From the NCBI GenBank assembly GCA_037974665.1, contig CM075781.1:38099735-38163734 (forward strand): 64,000 nt of DNA, read 5' to 3'. This stretch comes from Ehretia macrophylla. Its lineage: Eukaryota; Streptophyta; Magnoliopsida; Boraginales; Ehretiaceae. Both the position numbers and the translations under genes were made by a program. Below are positions 31,786-45,319 of the stretch, piece after piece; position 1 is the stretch's first letter, and each line of letters starts with the position of its first letter. Under the pieces are notes generated by a model that did no database searches, had not been told where the DNA came from, and saw only the letters and a program-made list of their open reading frames with translations.

Positions 31786-32335
31786 AACACTGTAACATCA
31801 TAAAGCAATATTCAGAAAAAATATACAGAAGAGAAAATTAAAGCAGAGGAAAAAAAATATATACAAAAGATGTGGGACAGTATGGCTAGTTGGGCTGAGC
31901 AAGGATAATCATATAACATTATGAATGAATTCACCGTAAAAAATTATTCATATCTTTTTGTAATCACTATATCACTAATTTATAATTATTAGTTGCATTC
32001 ATAATATCATAACATTTTAATGCTATAATCTCCATTTCTAGTGAGATAAAAAATCACCATGAAATCATAAAGTGATATTTAAAAAAAATATATACAAAAA
32101 AGAAAAATTAAAGCAGAGGAAAAAATTACAGAAGATGTGAAATGGTTATGACTAGCGGAGTTAAATAAGAATACTCTTATAATATTTTATAATATCATAG
32201 TATTATAAATAAAATTTAATAATAATAAATAATTCACATTATTTATTATAATTTTATTAAAAGTTTATAATCATAAATTTAATTCGCTTATAATATTATA
32301 ACGCTATAAACTCGATTTTTATTAGGACCACACCC
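31786..32335. repeat. Tandem duplication, ~260-bp units
   Basis: Unit 1 (about 31786-32045) and unit 2 (about 32046-32335) share AATCATAAAG/CATCATAAAG, then TTAAAGCAGAGGAAAAA, GATGTG and GACTAGCGGAGTTAAATAA-like words, each ending in a palindromic ATAATATTATAA-rich stretch and TTTCTAGTGAG or TTTTATTAGGA. It abuts the CIP7-like 5' region. Confidence 0.6.
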
Positions 32336-32526
32336 ATATCTTCAAGAACTTGATCCTTCACACACAAAAAAAGAACTCTCTCTCACTCCCATCCCATGTG
32401 CCATGCTTAATCACTTCCCGCTGTCTCCTTTGCATTTCCAGTTCACATTGAAAAGACTTGTTCAAATCCCACGTTCATTAACATGAACTTGCTTTCCATA
32501 CAAACATGCTAAGCTAAATTCTACTC

Positions 32527-32571
<45 letters not shown>

Positions 32572-32580
32572 TGTGTGTGT
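32527..32580 (+). repeat. (CT)n(TG)n microsatellite in the presumed 5' UTR of the CIP7-like gene
   Basis: About 20 CT units followed by seven or so TG units end 25 bases before the start codon at 32605. CT runs in plant 5' leaders are common and can act in the core promoter; any role here is inference. Confidence 0.85.
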
Positions 32581-32604
32581 AAGAGTGTATCTCTCTCTGT
32601 GTTT

Positions 32605-35600
32605 ATGGACTCTAAAACCCTTCTTGATTATGCTCTCTTCCATCTCACCCCAACAAGAACAAGGTACACTTTTCTTGATTATGCTCTGTTTCATGCACAT
32701 AATTACATTTGCATTTTATATGTTTAAATTCTTGTATATTATTGATTTAGAGAATGATCATAAAAAGTTGTTTTCTTTGTGTTGTTGGGTGTGTTTTGCC
32801 ATGGAATAAAGATGTGATCTTGTGGTGTTTTCTGGGGGAAAAAGTGAGAAACTCGCCTCTGGGCTTGTGGAACCTTTCGTTTCTCACTTGAAATTTGCTA
32901 AAGATCAGATTTTGAAAGGAGGGTATTCGATCACTCTTCGTCCACCTACTGCTGATGCCTTCTGGTTCACTAAACACACATTTCAAAGGTGAATATAATT
33001 TTTTTTCTAATAATTCTTTTAAGTTTGTGATAAGCATTTTGTTGTCAATTTTGATTGGGATTTGTCTGGCTTAATTATTGTATTGTATTAGTATTATTTG
33101 AAATGATAATATCATTTGTCATGTTTGCAGTTGATGTTGTTGTTAGTTTTATAGTGTATGAAACATTTGTCAAAGGAATGTGAAGGTCACTAATTAGGTT
33201 GTTTTTACAATTGGAGTCAATGTTTTTTTTATCTTTCCCCTCAAAATGCAAGTGAGTTTTTGGTTTGGAAACTGTATCTAATGATATTCTTTAAATTATA
33301 GTTATGTTTCTCTGCCATTTGAAGTTACTGAAGTTGTTGTGGATCGCGAGTCCGTCTTGATGATATAGTTGGATGTTGAAAAGTACTCTAGCCATATGTT
33401 TCTTCGTATTCAATGGTTTCATCATTGCTAAAAGTTCGAAATTCATCCCCACATTTAGCTCAACTAGAGAATGCAAACACCTATTAAAGATATTGTCGAA
33501 ATTTTCACATTTCTTTTGGGTGCTCTCTGTCACTGGCTTTTTAGCAATTTGTCATTTGGCGTTTTGTAGTTCTCTCAGAATTCTCAGATAAGAACAACGC
33601 GTTATGCTTTTGTTTGTATTTCTCTGCTTACTTAGTCTTGTAACAATTTCTTTTCTGTTCGGCATTGCTGATATATTTTATACATATCACTTGGATGATT
33701 CTTGATCCTTGAATTTTCCCTTAGAGTACTTCTCATTTAGATTTCGTTTGTATACATTCCTGTGACTTGAAAGCTATGTGCAAGCTTTGACGTACGTTAA
33801 ATACCCTTGGTGAAAATTAGTGGGACTGAACACCCTCCAAGATAGAATGTATTAATATAAATCCTATGCTGGAACTGATGCTTCATTTTGGATAACTGAA
33901 GTTGAAACCTTCAATCTTTATATAACATTGGGTTTATTCTTTTTATGCCAGATTTGTTCGGTTTGTTAGCACGCCTGAAATTCTTGAGAGATTTATACAA
34001 ATAGAATGGGAAATTTTACAGATTGCGAGTTCCATTCAATCCAATGAGATTTCGAGCTCCAATAATGAAGGACATGAGGAGGAAGGTATGGTTAAAGCAT
34101 AGTTTATACTGTAAAAAATATACAGATATGTAGATTTTTATACTCAGGCACACACACAACATGTATTTGCCCCTCTTTTCTGGAGACATTTGATCCATGC
34201 CACTTCAGTAAAATGAGGTGTATCCTGTGTCTGTACATGGTACGTCATAAAACATTCTATTATCTGAACATTCCTAGCTAGAAGGAAACCCTTAGGTGTA
34301 TAGATGTTCTCTCATTATCTTTGGACTCCTTTTAATTCATCTGCTTTATGCTCTTAGTCAGATTGTAACCAAAAAGCCTATTGTGGACTAAGAAATTTAA
34401 TATAGGCTATTTTTTAGATATTACTTAATTTGTGAAGACTTCGAGAAAGGATCTCGCTACAGATACTTCAATTAATCATCCTATTGCGTGCTCATGAATC
34501 TAATTCCTGCCGTTCCATTTGTTGCCTTGTCTGAAACTGCTTGCTCTTCGGAGAAAGAAGTTCCTGCAGAGCTGATGTGTGGCTAACATTATCCTGAATC
34601 ATCATCTGTGTGCAATGGTGTCTAATTCTTGTTAACTTCTCTTCTATCAGGGTGTTCATTAGCCGTGGATGGGGTCACAAAGAAGACAACGAATTCTTAT
34701 AAGGTACTTCATTTGCTTACACAACTTATAAAATTGAAAGGCTGCTAACATTCTCTTATTCTTCTTCTAGTCAAAAAGCAAAGTTGGAGTTGATGATGGT
34801 GCTGCACCTGAAGAAAATTCCAAGTACAGAACTTCACATTTGACAAATGCATTAGTCATTATTTTTAGTTGCTAGGAAGTGTTCTAACACACACCATTGA
34901 ACTGATTTTCACAAGGTGTCGCCTCCAGCGTCTTTTGGGTACTCGAAAGTCATTACTTCTGAAAGAGCAAGCCATGGCTTATGCCCGTGCAAAAGCGGCA
35001 GGATTTGAAATGGATTGCATGGATGATCTCATATATTTTGCTGACCTTTTTGGAGCTTCACGCCTGAGGTATGGCTTACATCGCATATCAGATGAAGAAA
35101 CTAATTAGTGCATTTTGTTGCACAAATGGCATTTACCAATAGCTAAATCACGTGGAAATCATTAAAAACTATTTTGAGAACTTATTTGTTCTAGTACTAA
35201 GATTGGATCAGTTCTTTTCTATTGTCTTTTCTTCTGCTTTACTGACTGCACATGCAATGTTATCTTTAAGCTTAAATACTTATTTTAGCTATTAAAACTG
35301 CACACAAAGATTTGGTAATTGACCTTTTTTTTCCACGTTTGAAAGAACAAAGATTTAGGGATTGAAGTGAGGCATGGGTGAAAAGCTTAATATTAGAACC
35401 GAAGTTTCGTCTTGGTGTCTTTTCTGCCAGTTTATTGCCAATTAGAACCTTTTATCTCAAGCTCACGTTGCTTAAAACATGTCCACTGTTCTTGCATCTA
35501 TGTAGTGGGGCTGAGGGTTGCCTACCTTTTGCCCATCCCTGTATTCCACTCTTGAAAATTTATGAGGTATACTTGTTATTGTTTTGGCAAGGAAATGAGG

Positions 35601-38600
35601 CAGAATTCTTATCTTAAGAGGCAGTGTTTCTCATCGTTTTAGGATTCCTCTAACAGCATCACTTCTGGGATCTGTTAGCAAAAAGTATCTTTATGACCAA
35701 ATTTCTTGTTTCATTGTCTCATTCATGTAGTTTCATCTACAATATTAAGCAGCTAGAAATAATAGGAGCATACAAATATAATTCTAAGCTTCCATTTTTC
35801 TGCCCAAATGGAAAATTTCACAGTAAGGCATAATATTTTGGTAACATTATAGTTTTCATTTTGACATTATTTGAGGCTCAATAATTGCTTAAATTTAAAT
35901 TCCATAATCATTGGTTTTTATAGCAAATTCCTCACTACGGGAAGTTGTACAGGTTGATCACTCCATTTGTTATATGTACGAGTATTTAGGTGATAAAAGC
36001 ATGTGCATTTTATATATATATTTTTTCCATTTAGCCCTGCTACCATATATCAAATTGAATAGTAATGTAGGTTCTCTATTTTTTTGCAGCCTTTTGGGTG
36101 AGAAATGTCTAGTGTTTTCCTGTGAATGATGAAATCTTCCCTTAAAACTCTGATATATTGGTAACTATAGCTAGACCTGCTGCCTGGTATATTAGATATG
36201 TACCACACTTCAGAACCTTTCCTAAATGTCATTTTACTTCATATTCAAAGGAAGCACCTTCTAGAACTACAACTAGACATTCTCTTGGTTCATTTAAAGT
36301 TGTTTGGTCACTTGATCTTATGCCTAGTGATCTACCATGCTTTCAGTGTCCTTATATATCTTATTGGTGACCCTGCTTTTAATTGTCAAACTTTAACAAT
36401 TCTTAACACCAAAATGATGGTTGCTTGTAGGGAAGCCTGTGCTGATTTCAGGGATCTTTACAAGCAAAAACATACTGATGTCCAGTGGATGTATGAGTTA
36501 GCAGCGATGGAGGCTTGCCCTCCAAATGAGCTGTCATATTTGGGGACTTCGGGTATTACACTTGCGTTTGAAAACAATGGTTCATCTCAGAGTAATGGTC
36601 CTGATTTTCAAAATTCCAGTAGTTCATCTAACTTGGATGCAAATGGAACTGATTTGGACATTATAGCAGGTATGCTTTTCATGCTTTGTTGCCTGGGAAT
36701 ATTCTTTACACGCATTGATTTGAGTGGAAAATTTTGAAAGAGATTCATCACAATTATTGTGAACAGGCATTTACAATAATTAGTCTTGGACAGTTTATTT
36801 GTGAAAATATATGTATATCCAAAAAAAGACCACACCTAAAATCGGGTCAATTTATACTTGTTCAAGTTGACTGGGCTATTTGTATTTTTATACCAGTAAT
36901 CTCATAGGCATTAGGAGGAAGGTGGAGAAAACAAAGGTGAAGGGGATTCTTGGGTACATTTAGTGCAAAGTTATAAAGGCAGTTATGATAGGAGTTAAAG
37001 TAGCCACTTAGCTGTACTCTCGGCACCCGACTTTTCCTTTGTTATAGATTCCTTTCTTTATTTGATGGACTACCAAAAGGGAGGAAATTTTCTTGTCAAA
37101 AATAAATACATTCATAAAATATGGTTTTCCGCTGGTGAAGAAAATTGCATAAATGAGAGTGAGAAACTCACTTTTGCATCTCTGTCAAGAATAAATCAGC
37201 CAGGTGTCTCAGGGGTAGTTGGATGAGCTAAGCCCTTCTGATGATTGAATACAAGGAAGTGAGCCCAGAAATTCTCTCTTCCCACATGGATTTGTCATAT
37301 AACTGATCTTTTATTTCGCTAATTAGTCGCTTCTTTTGGTTTTGAGCATATCTTTCCTAATATCCAAGGCAGCACTTGCCATAACCTGGGTTGAACAAAG
37401 ACATTAAGATTTCTCCTGATAATAGTAGTTAATGAAGAGATTGTATTTCCAGATTCCATCTGGTTGGGAGTAAATAACTGATATGTTCCCTCGAAGATCT
37501 TGGCTTACAGTATCATTGTTGTCATCTGCTGGTGCATTTAATAATTTTTAAGAACATGCAATGTGCATCTATAGATATCTCCAGCAGACAATTGGCTTCA
37601 CTAAGATGCCCAAGCATGTTGTGGTGCAGATAAAGATCTCTCTAAATCACATCAGACACCGCCAACTACAGCAAAAATTCAGTTGAATATGCCATGGCCA
37701 AACCAGGGGCCTCAGTATCTGCACAATTTTCAGATCCCTATGCAACAATTTCCACCATACCAAGGTTATCCTATCCCTGGTATGCATCCTGTACCACCAT
37801 ACTATCCGGGGCATGTTCAGTGGCCCAAACCTGTTGATGGTCCAACTAATGGTCTTGCTCGAGAAACTACTAATCATAGATCTCACAAATCATCAAAGAA
37901 AAAGGATAAATACTCAAATGTGAAAGGACCTGAAACATCAGAAGATGATGAACAAAGTGAATCCAGCATTTCTAATTCTGGGACTGATACTGATGAAGGC
38001 AGGAAGCATGGCAAAAAGCATTCTCCAAGTGAGAAACCGTATGTTAGAAAGAACAGGAAGTCCTCAAAAACAGTTGTCATCCGCAATATCAATTACATCA
38101 CTTCCAAGGTGAGGAATGGGGATAAAGACAGCGTCTCTGACGGATATTCATCGGAAGAAGCTGCAATACTTTATGAAGATGCCATAAAGAAGGACGTGGT
38201 TGATGCAGTTGCATCTTTGGAGAAACATCATCAATCAAAAGAACATAAAAATAAGAAGGGAGGAAATAAGGGCTCCAGCATTCAAAATGGGCATAATGAT
38301 TATGCTGATCATGAACTTATAAAAGATTTATCTGAGGAAGGGCAAAGAAATGAGAATTGGAATGCTTTCCAAAATCTTCTTATGACCCATGAGGAATCAT
38401 CCCCAAAAGCAGTACCAGAAAAGCACACTCTAGATTTTGAGGACCAATTTGCTGTCAAGAATTCTCATGACGACATTTCATTCACCAGTGGTCCTACTGT
38501 CAACTTGGAATCTGAGAAAGTTAAGGTGAAACGTTTGACAACGGATGTCTCAGTTGTTTTGACTGAGAGAGATGGATGTGATGAAGGTAGAATCAACATG

Positions 38601-39800
38601 GTGGATATTGGTAATATTGAGGAAATACATCCAAGTACGAAGAGAAGGGATTCGGAAGACGTGCAGCTGTTATTCCCACCGAAATTAGAAGGATCAGGGA
38701 GCAGTTCTTTGGGGATGATCTCTGATTTTTCTGCAGAGGCATCTATAATCAGTAGTGGAAACAGGGAAGATTGGTTCGTTGTCAACAGGTCTGCAGATTT
38801 AGAAATCCAGGAGTCCAAGCAAACAATTTTTTATGAGAGTAATACTTTGTCATCTGAGCAGGACAGATTTCACATGGAAGCAAGTAAAAATACTTCTTCT
38901 ATTGATGATTCACTCATGGTACAATCTCGACCAGCAATTGAAGATCAACATGATTTGGAGTGGAGAACAGACATTAGCATCGTTGCAGACTTATCTATGG
39001 CATCCCGACCTGTAAATGATGGCTCAAAGGTTTCACATGCTAAGCTTGGAGAATGTGGGACCCCAGAGCCTGATGATCTCTGTGTGGTGCTTGTACGAGA
39101 TTCTATGGTACAGTCTTCTGATTCCTTGACACGAGAGATGGATTATGGAATTGAGATGGCATTTACAGAAGCTGATAGAGGATCTTCTGCTGTTGAAACA
39201 AATGGCCATAATGAAGAAACACTGGACGTGGATTGTAAGAGCACAAATGGTAAGAAAGCTGTGGGTCCTGCTATAAAGAGTTCTGGAAAAGAGACAAGGT
39301 CTAAACTTTTGCAAGGAACCCTTTCAAAAAGCAAGGCAGATAATTCGTTAAAGAGCAAGAAGCCATTTTCTACAAGTAGGTCGGTGGTTCAGAAGAGCAA
39401 ACTGGAGACGGTAAAAGAATATTATTCATTAGTCACTGACTCTTAGCTTATTGGATTTACATGTCTCTCATAGAAGCCAATTCCAACTAGTGGGCAAGGC
39501 TTGGTTTTGTTTGTTTTGATTTAAGTTTCACTCACATTTATTATAAATTATATGCAGGAAGAAGAGAATCGTAAAAGAATGGAGGAATTAGTGCTTCAGC
39601 GTCAGAAGAGGATTGCTGAAAGAACTGCTGCTAGCGGTTTAACTTCTGCTGCATCTAAGATGGTGATAACTGGAAGTAAGACTGCTTCTATGAAGCTTGA
39701 GAAGCACAGGACTCAATCTGTTCCTAAAACAGTCACTATGAACTCGGCTAAAGATGCAAAGAAAACAAACTTGAGAGTGGCTAGTCTTGTGAATGCGTAA
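32605..39800 (+). CDS. COP1-interacting protein 7 (CIP7)-like protein
   Basis: CIP7 in Arabidopsis is a nuclear protein that binds the photomorphogenesis repressor COP1 and promotes light-induced gene expression; this is a family member, not necessarily the orthologue. Nine exons join in frame: 32605-32663, 32812-32988, 33952-34085, 34651-34703, 34771-34823, 34916-35068, 36431-36669, 37630-39410, 39558-39800, giving 963 residues. The start [20 protein letters not shown] is the conserved family N terminus, followed by [16 protein letters not shown] and the aromatic [17 protein letters not shown] second conserved block (about residues 159-235) has [20 protein letters not shown] and [16 protein letters not shown]. 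The long eighth exon (residues 290-883) is Ser/Lys/Asp-rich and probably disordered. The C terminus has a basic predicted coil ([21 protein letters not shown]). Lengths of relatives are about 1000 residues, so it looks complete. Intron 2 (963 bases), intron 6 (1362 bases) and intron 7 (960 bases) hold no genes. Confidence 0.85.
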
Positions 39801-41370
39801 ACTCCGAATGACAAATTCGTACTACAAAATTGCAGTCATATTTAGGAGGATTGTGCAATTAAGTTACTTCAGGTTCGTCAGGGATTTCAGGTATAATTAT
39901 ATCAAGTCAGTGGCAGGATCTTCAGAGTGCATAATAGAAGAATGTGGCAAGAGTAGAAACATGTCCAACTACACCATGGCCTATACATCTACACTTATTT
40001 GTCCATTAAACCAGCACCTGGCCAAGAGCATGGCTGGTTAGCGCCATTGATTTCACGTTCGTACTCCTATGCTTGTGTAAAATCTTCAAGATTTTCTGCT
40101 CAGGTAAAAAAGGTCACGCTATTCTTGTACACTATTGTTTTGTGAGTTCTCAATGGATTGTGTGGTCTGCAGTTTGTGTATATAGGTCTATATAGGTCTG
40201 ATGGAAAATTATAGAAAAATAAAAGAGAAAAAGTCCATAAATAAAGCTGTGAGCTAGCCAACTTTGTGATATTCATTGCCTGTTTCTACTGCTGAGAAAG
40301 GTCATAAATACTCTCCAGTTCTGCCTTGGTTTAGCTTTTGAGTCTTATAGTTGGGATATTAATTCTAATTCTTTTGCCGAAGCAGACATTTGTTTCAAGT
40401 TCTTGTATAATAGCATAAACTTTGTAGATTTCGGCGTTTGTAATGATTAATTACTGGTGATTACCTTCTTCACGTTTGCTGTTGTGTTAAATGTTTCTGA
40501 AAACTGGTTGCTTTCAGATTTAATGAATTCTTATTCGAACCTGCCTTCAGTGGTAGACACAATTACTTTGACTACTCTATTCAAATGAAATGAGCTGTGA
40601 TCTTATGTACGATACCACCAGACGCTCCTTGATACTTCCATCTGCTAATGTATTGGAGTGTCTTGCTTCAAAGCCATATTAAGAAGCATGCTTAAGGGAT
40701 CTTAGCATAGCATGGACCTGGTGTCATTATCAGTTAGCAAAGCTTTCTTTTCACCTCTCTCTCCATGATGCATTTAACTGCGTTCACATCAGTAAACCTC
40801 TGCCACCTCCACCACTACTACTCCACACCCTTCATGCTACTTTTTTTTTTTTTTTTGCATTACCTTAGCCTATTCCAATGGCAACAAAAGAGGAAAGAAG
40901 CAGATGATGCCTCATCAGACAAGATGTGGCGAGACGGTTGCTCGTGCTTTCTCACATCACAGTAGTATTATTTATCTATGATTGACATTTTTGGCGGCAC
41001 CTCAAGCAGTCACAATCGCATTAGCAATTCGCGTTTTTAGCAGCTTCTGTGCTTGTTTACCAATCTGCCTATTCCAATGGCAACAAAAGAGGAAAGGAGC
41101 AGATTTTGAAGCTCCAATGGGAAATCAAACATCCAAAAAGGGAAAGTGATCTAAGTCTAGTGCACATATCTAGTCAATCTGTAACCTTATTCGTAGAACT
41201 GCAAATATGGTTCATGGCAACCTTGAGACCCTATGGGCATCACCATTTCAAAGACCATCATCGCCATTGTTTCCCAATCATTTTGGCTATGATTTGTGCA
41301 GTTTCAATTTTAGTATACTACCACATTCTCAACATTACAAAAAAACTTTTGGTCATAATATTTTAGGTAA
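39801..41370. other. 3' UTR and downstream spacer of the CIP7-like gene
   Basis: No further gene. A direct repeat of about 40 bases (core CCTATTCCAATGGCAACAAA) occurs near 40868 and 41068. A T tract lies at 40842-40856. Confidence 0.5.
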
Positions 41371-41735
41371 ATTATTGCAAAGGCCGCTAAACTATTTTTG
41401 TAGTTCTGAATTGACTACTGAACTATTTTTTAATTCTAAACCATAAAACATTCCAAATGGTACCAATATGCCCCTTCCGTTAGTCATTGTGGAAACAAAA
41501 AAAAAAAAAAAAAAAGAAGGGGAGGCGAGGGGTCAAAACATGGTTAGTTAAAATTAAGGGATTAAATGTTCTCTCATTTGGACTGCTTTATCATAATTAA
41601 TTCATTTAAATCCCTTAACTTAAGTAATTATGTTTTAACCCCTCTTCTGTTAACTTTTTCTTACGGCAACTAGCGAAAGGGGCACGTTAATACCATTTTA
41701 AATGTTCAATAGTAATAGGATTGCAAGAATAATTT
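41371..41735. mobile_element. TIR-type repeat (MITE-like), ends uncertain
   Basis: The internal arms mirror each other: ACATTCCAAATGGTACCAAT with TATGCCCCTTCCGTTAG, against the complement of CTAGCGAAAGGGGCACG and ATACCATTTTAAATGTT. The centre holds a second palindrome (AAGGGATTAAATG / CATTTAAATCCCTT). Outer ends are ATTATTGCAA and TTGCAAGAATAATT. No clear target duplication. Non-coding. Confidence 0.5.
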
Positions 41736-42328
41736 CGTGGCTCACAAAATATTACATTTTATTATTATTTTTTTTTAGAATTTTATTCTCAAGGAGGACC
41801 CGTTAAGTAATTGGAAAAGTGGATTAGTGCAACTTATACACACATATAAATAATATTTCGTGACAATAGACAACAGCTAGAAAAATCAATTATTCAATAA
41901 TTCTTACTTTTCACATCTTAACAATGGTTTCCTCTGGTCCAACTTCCGTGGAAAAATAAAGAAAAAAGGAAAGAAAAGGGATTTGCTTGTCTATATTTAG
42001 GAGCGAATCTAAAAATTCTTCTCAGTAGAGACTAATTAACTTTTTTTGTTTTTATTTTTTGGCTAAGCTAGTAAGAATCAAAATTATAATATTATATTAA
42101 ACTACCACCTCATCTAAAAGATTAAACTAGGAGCAAATTAATTTTTTAACTAAAAATACATTAATTTTTAAATTTTTTCAAAAAAATACATAAAATTTTT
42201 AACTTTTTTTTGCAATCCTAGCTGGTCCTAATGTACATCCACCATTGTCCATGTTAAATTTCATATTCCATTTAACGCCTTACCTATGCAATCTCCTTGC
42301 ACGATCCTGTTCACCATTCATGCATTCT
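41736..42328. other. Intergenic, no recognised feature
   Basis: AT-rich spacer; nothing supportable was found. Confidence 0.45.
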
Positions 42329-42790
42329 TGTGGAAATCCAACATAATGTGGGGAAAACCCGACCTAATGTGAATGGACAAGATAGAAGCTAGAATTAGAA
42401 TAAGGGGACGTTTTAGGCGAGTTGATCCGAACTCAGTTATTGATGGGGCTCCTAATCCAATTTGAATAGGACATGTTCCGACCAGAAGATATCCCGAAAG
42501 AACCGGACTACAACAGTACACGAGACAGTTCTTAATTACTTGGGGTTTAGTATAAATATAAAAGACACATTTCAAGAAAGGTAACAAGAGAGAGTATACA
42601 CACTCTATGCTCTCTCTCTCTCTCTCTACTTTCTCTTACTCATATACAATTTTGGACTTGGTAATTGACTTGATCGTTAGAGGGTCCCCCGGGACACGCC
42701 CCTAGTGGGCCTTGTTTTGCAGGTCATTCACCGTTAGAGCGGAGAGGCGAGCTCATCAAGTCGTCTCCAAATTTTGACCTTGACACAACA
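42329..42790 (+). mobile_element. LTR fragment, probably Ty3/gypsy type
   Basis: It begins near TGTGGAAATCC and ends near GACACAACA. It has a TATA box (TATAAATATAAAA, 42551-42563), then a CT-rich leader, TTGACTTGATCGTTAGAGGG, and a GC-rich downstream part (CCCCCGGGACACGCCCC). This layout resembles the U3-R-U5 of plant gypsy LTRs. No primer-binding site or internal domain was found on either side and no target duplication is clear. Class and edges are inferred. Confidence 0.5.
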
Positions 42791-44498
42791 TATATTGTGA
42801 TAATATTATTTCATAAGGAAAGATTATTGCATCAGTTCAGACTGATAGGTTAGTATCTCACATGATCTGTGAGACTTACATATATGTGTAAATCCCATTA
42901 ATATATGAAGAACTGACATCAGTTCGAATTGATCTTTTAGTTAAGAACAATTAAGAATGCCTTCTAATCATCGTAGTATTCAAAGGTGCTGATAACCGTG
43001 GTCAACACTATCGTCATTACTCTCATAAGCCAGGCTGCATTTCATTGAATGTTCAAAGTTTTCTCATTTCAAAAAGGGTAAAGAACCAATACACGTGTTA
43101 AGGTCGGATTTGTACTGAGTTTTCAATATGGATCTAAGCCCCCTTCTCCAAGTTAGGAAGGTGTGATTCTCGGCGGGTACTTACAAAACGAAGAATCTAA
43201 GGTGGTGTTTGGGGTGCTTTTTCAATTTTTAAGTCAGTTAAAAAGACATGAGTGGCCACAATGTATTGAATGTCATTAGAGATTAGATATTCGATACCCC
43301 TCTGTATACTGGAGTGGTTCTTTTATAAATGGAATGATGCCCATAATTCGGTTGAGGGGAAATGGGGTTAATCCACGATGGATGTGGGAGTTGCCCCCTC
43401 ATCACCCGAACTTTTCGGCTGTGTTTATTGAGTGGATCAATTCGATTGAGATTGTGTTGAAATAGTCAACAACTTTTCTATTTTGTTGACCCAATACGAC
43501 CCAGTTCTGCTCTGAATCTAACATTTGGCCCAAGTATAGAATTTAGCTCCTAGGCTTTATGTCTTGATCACGACATTATTTTATGGCCCATCAACACGTA
43601 TAGTTGAATTTGTCCTTTTAAAAGAAGTAGCGTATCACTACCACCGAACTATTGGCATAAATGATATTGAGCAACTCCTCCTAAAACTTTGTACTAAAAC
43701 CATAATTACAATATCATAGAAAGATAATATGCATTTTTGACAGATCACGACACAACGTTATTTGCATTTTCATATACATGAAGAGAAAATCATTTTTTTA
43801 TCGTAAATTTTATGGCACTAGATCCTCCCAGAGGGTTGGTTGTCCTGAACTATACGAGGTCATGCTTGCCATCTTCTCTTACCAACTAGAGGCTGCATAC
43901 TTTGCTCTCCATCAATTTTTCTATTTTAATGTTCATGTCAAACATTATAATTCGACGCTTAGAGCTTCTCAAGAATTAATGACAAATTTATAGTGATACC
44001 AGCATAGTTGAATCATTCAAACTTCTTACATGGTCAGTCATGTTGAAAAATTTAATTTTCTCAAATGAATAAATTAAAATATCGTTTTAGAACAATATAT
44101 ATAAAATTTCGAACTACTTATCTAGCACTAATAAACTTTAAGATGAAAGTTCTTGTTAATTAGCAAGTCGGTCTTCAATTAATTTCTAAGAGTCGAGAAT
44201 ATTCTATATTCATCATGACAAATTTACTTGAACATTGACCATTAAAGCATCTTAAGACGGGCCTCAAACATGCATGAAAAAAAACAGCATCTTAATCAAT
44301 AATTATGTCGAAATTTGAAATCAGAAAAATGGAAGGAAAAAGAGAAGAATAGGCAACGCGTGCCAAAATAAACACTATGACTCGTCAACTTTTGCATTTT
44401 GAGTTTCAAATTGGGCATAAGGATTCAACTTCAAAGAAGAAAAGAGGAAGGAACCAGTAAAAAAGATATATAACGTCACAAGGTTTAAAAAATATAGT
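42791..44498. other. Intergenic, no recognised gene
   Basis: 43200-43250 begins GGTGGTGTTTGGGGTGC, the style of a MITE end, but no partner end was found. A 71-codon frame at 43778-43993 is not recognisable as any family. Otherwise nothing. Confidence 0.4.
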
Positions 44499-45319
44499 GG
44501 GAGGCTCCAAGGGCTTTTGGTTCGTAGAATAAAAAAATATTTATGGGCATATCATATTTTTGGGAATACTATATTTCTATGATTTGCTCAATTTTTATTC
44601 CTATGTGAGAGAGTGGGAATCTCACATTTCTAAGGAGTGAGAATTTTTTGGAGAAATAAAAAACACAAATACTCATATTAAAAAATACAAAAAATAAAAT
44701 AAAATAATTCAAAAAATTAAAATAAAATAAAAAGATGATAAATAGAAAAAAAATATAATATAATTTATTAAATTCTTAAGTTAACTTTTTTTATTTATAA
44801 TTTAAAATTATATTTTATATTCAAAATAATATTTTAAATGGTAAATTATAAATTTTAAAATTTTAAAATTAATTTTAAAATTTTAAAATTAAATTTAAAA
44901 TTTAAGAATAAAACTAAAAATTAAATAGAATAATTTTTAAATTTTTATTTTTAATAATATTTATTAAATTTTTAATTTTTAGAAATTCTTAAAAAATTAA
45001 AATTAAAATTTATTTTATTAAAATAAATTTATTTTAACTTGTATAAATACGTTTGATATTTTCTTGCTCACGTATTGACAAAAGTATTCAATGTGTATTC
45101 ATGACTTGTATACTTTTTATGACATTTTTGTTTATTTGAGTGAATGACATTATTGAAAAATTGCTAAACATTCATAGGAATATTGAGTCTAAACTAAATA
45201 TAACAATAAAACATTCTTAGAAATTTGACAAAATATTCCTAAGAATATTTTTAACGTATAAAACAGTTTTAATCACATTCCCGGGAATAGAAAGTCACTC
45301 CGTGAACCAAATGCCTCCC
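44499..45319. mobile_element. AT-rich MITE, family TTTGGTTCGCAGAAT, copy 1
   Basis: The left side GGGCTTTTGGTTCGTAGAAT and right side GAACCAAATGCCTCCC are inverted. Inside are GGGAAT/ATTCCC words and a long AT-only centre. Exact ends and target duplication are uncertain. A second copy is in tandem at 45541 and a third, inverted, at 47175. Confidence 0.6.

Noticed and set aside
37647..39358. Minus-strand frames opposite the large CIP7-like exon
   Set aside because: They are shadows of a long plus-strand coding exon, with no independent support.
43778..43993. Single-exon small gene
   Set aside because: There is no recognisable family, no conserved motif and no transcription signal; length is compatible with chance.
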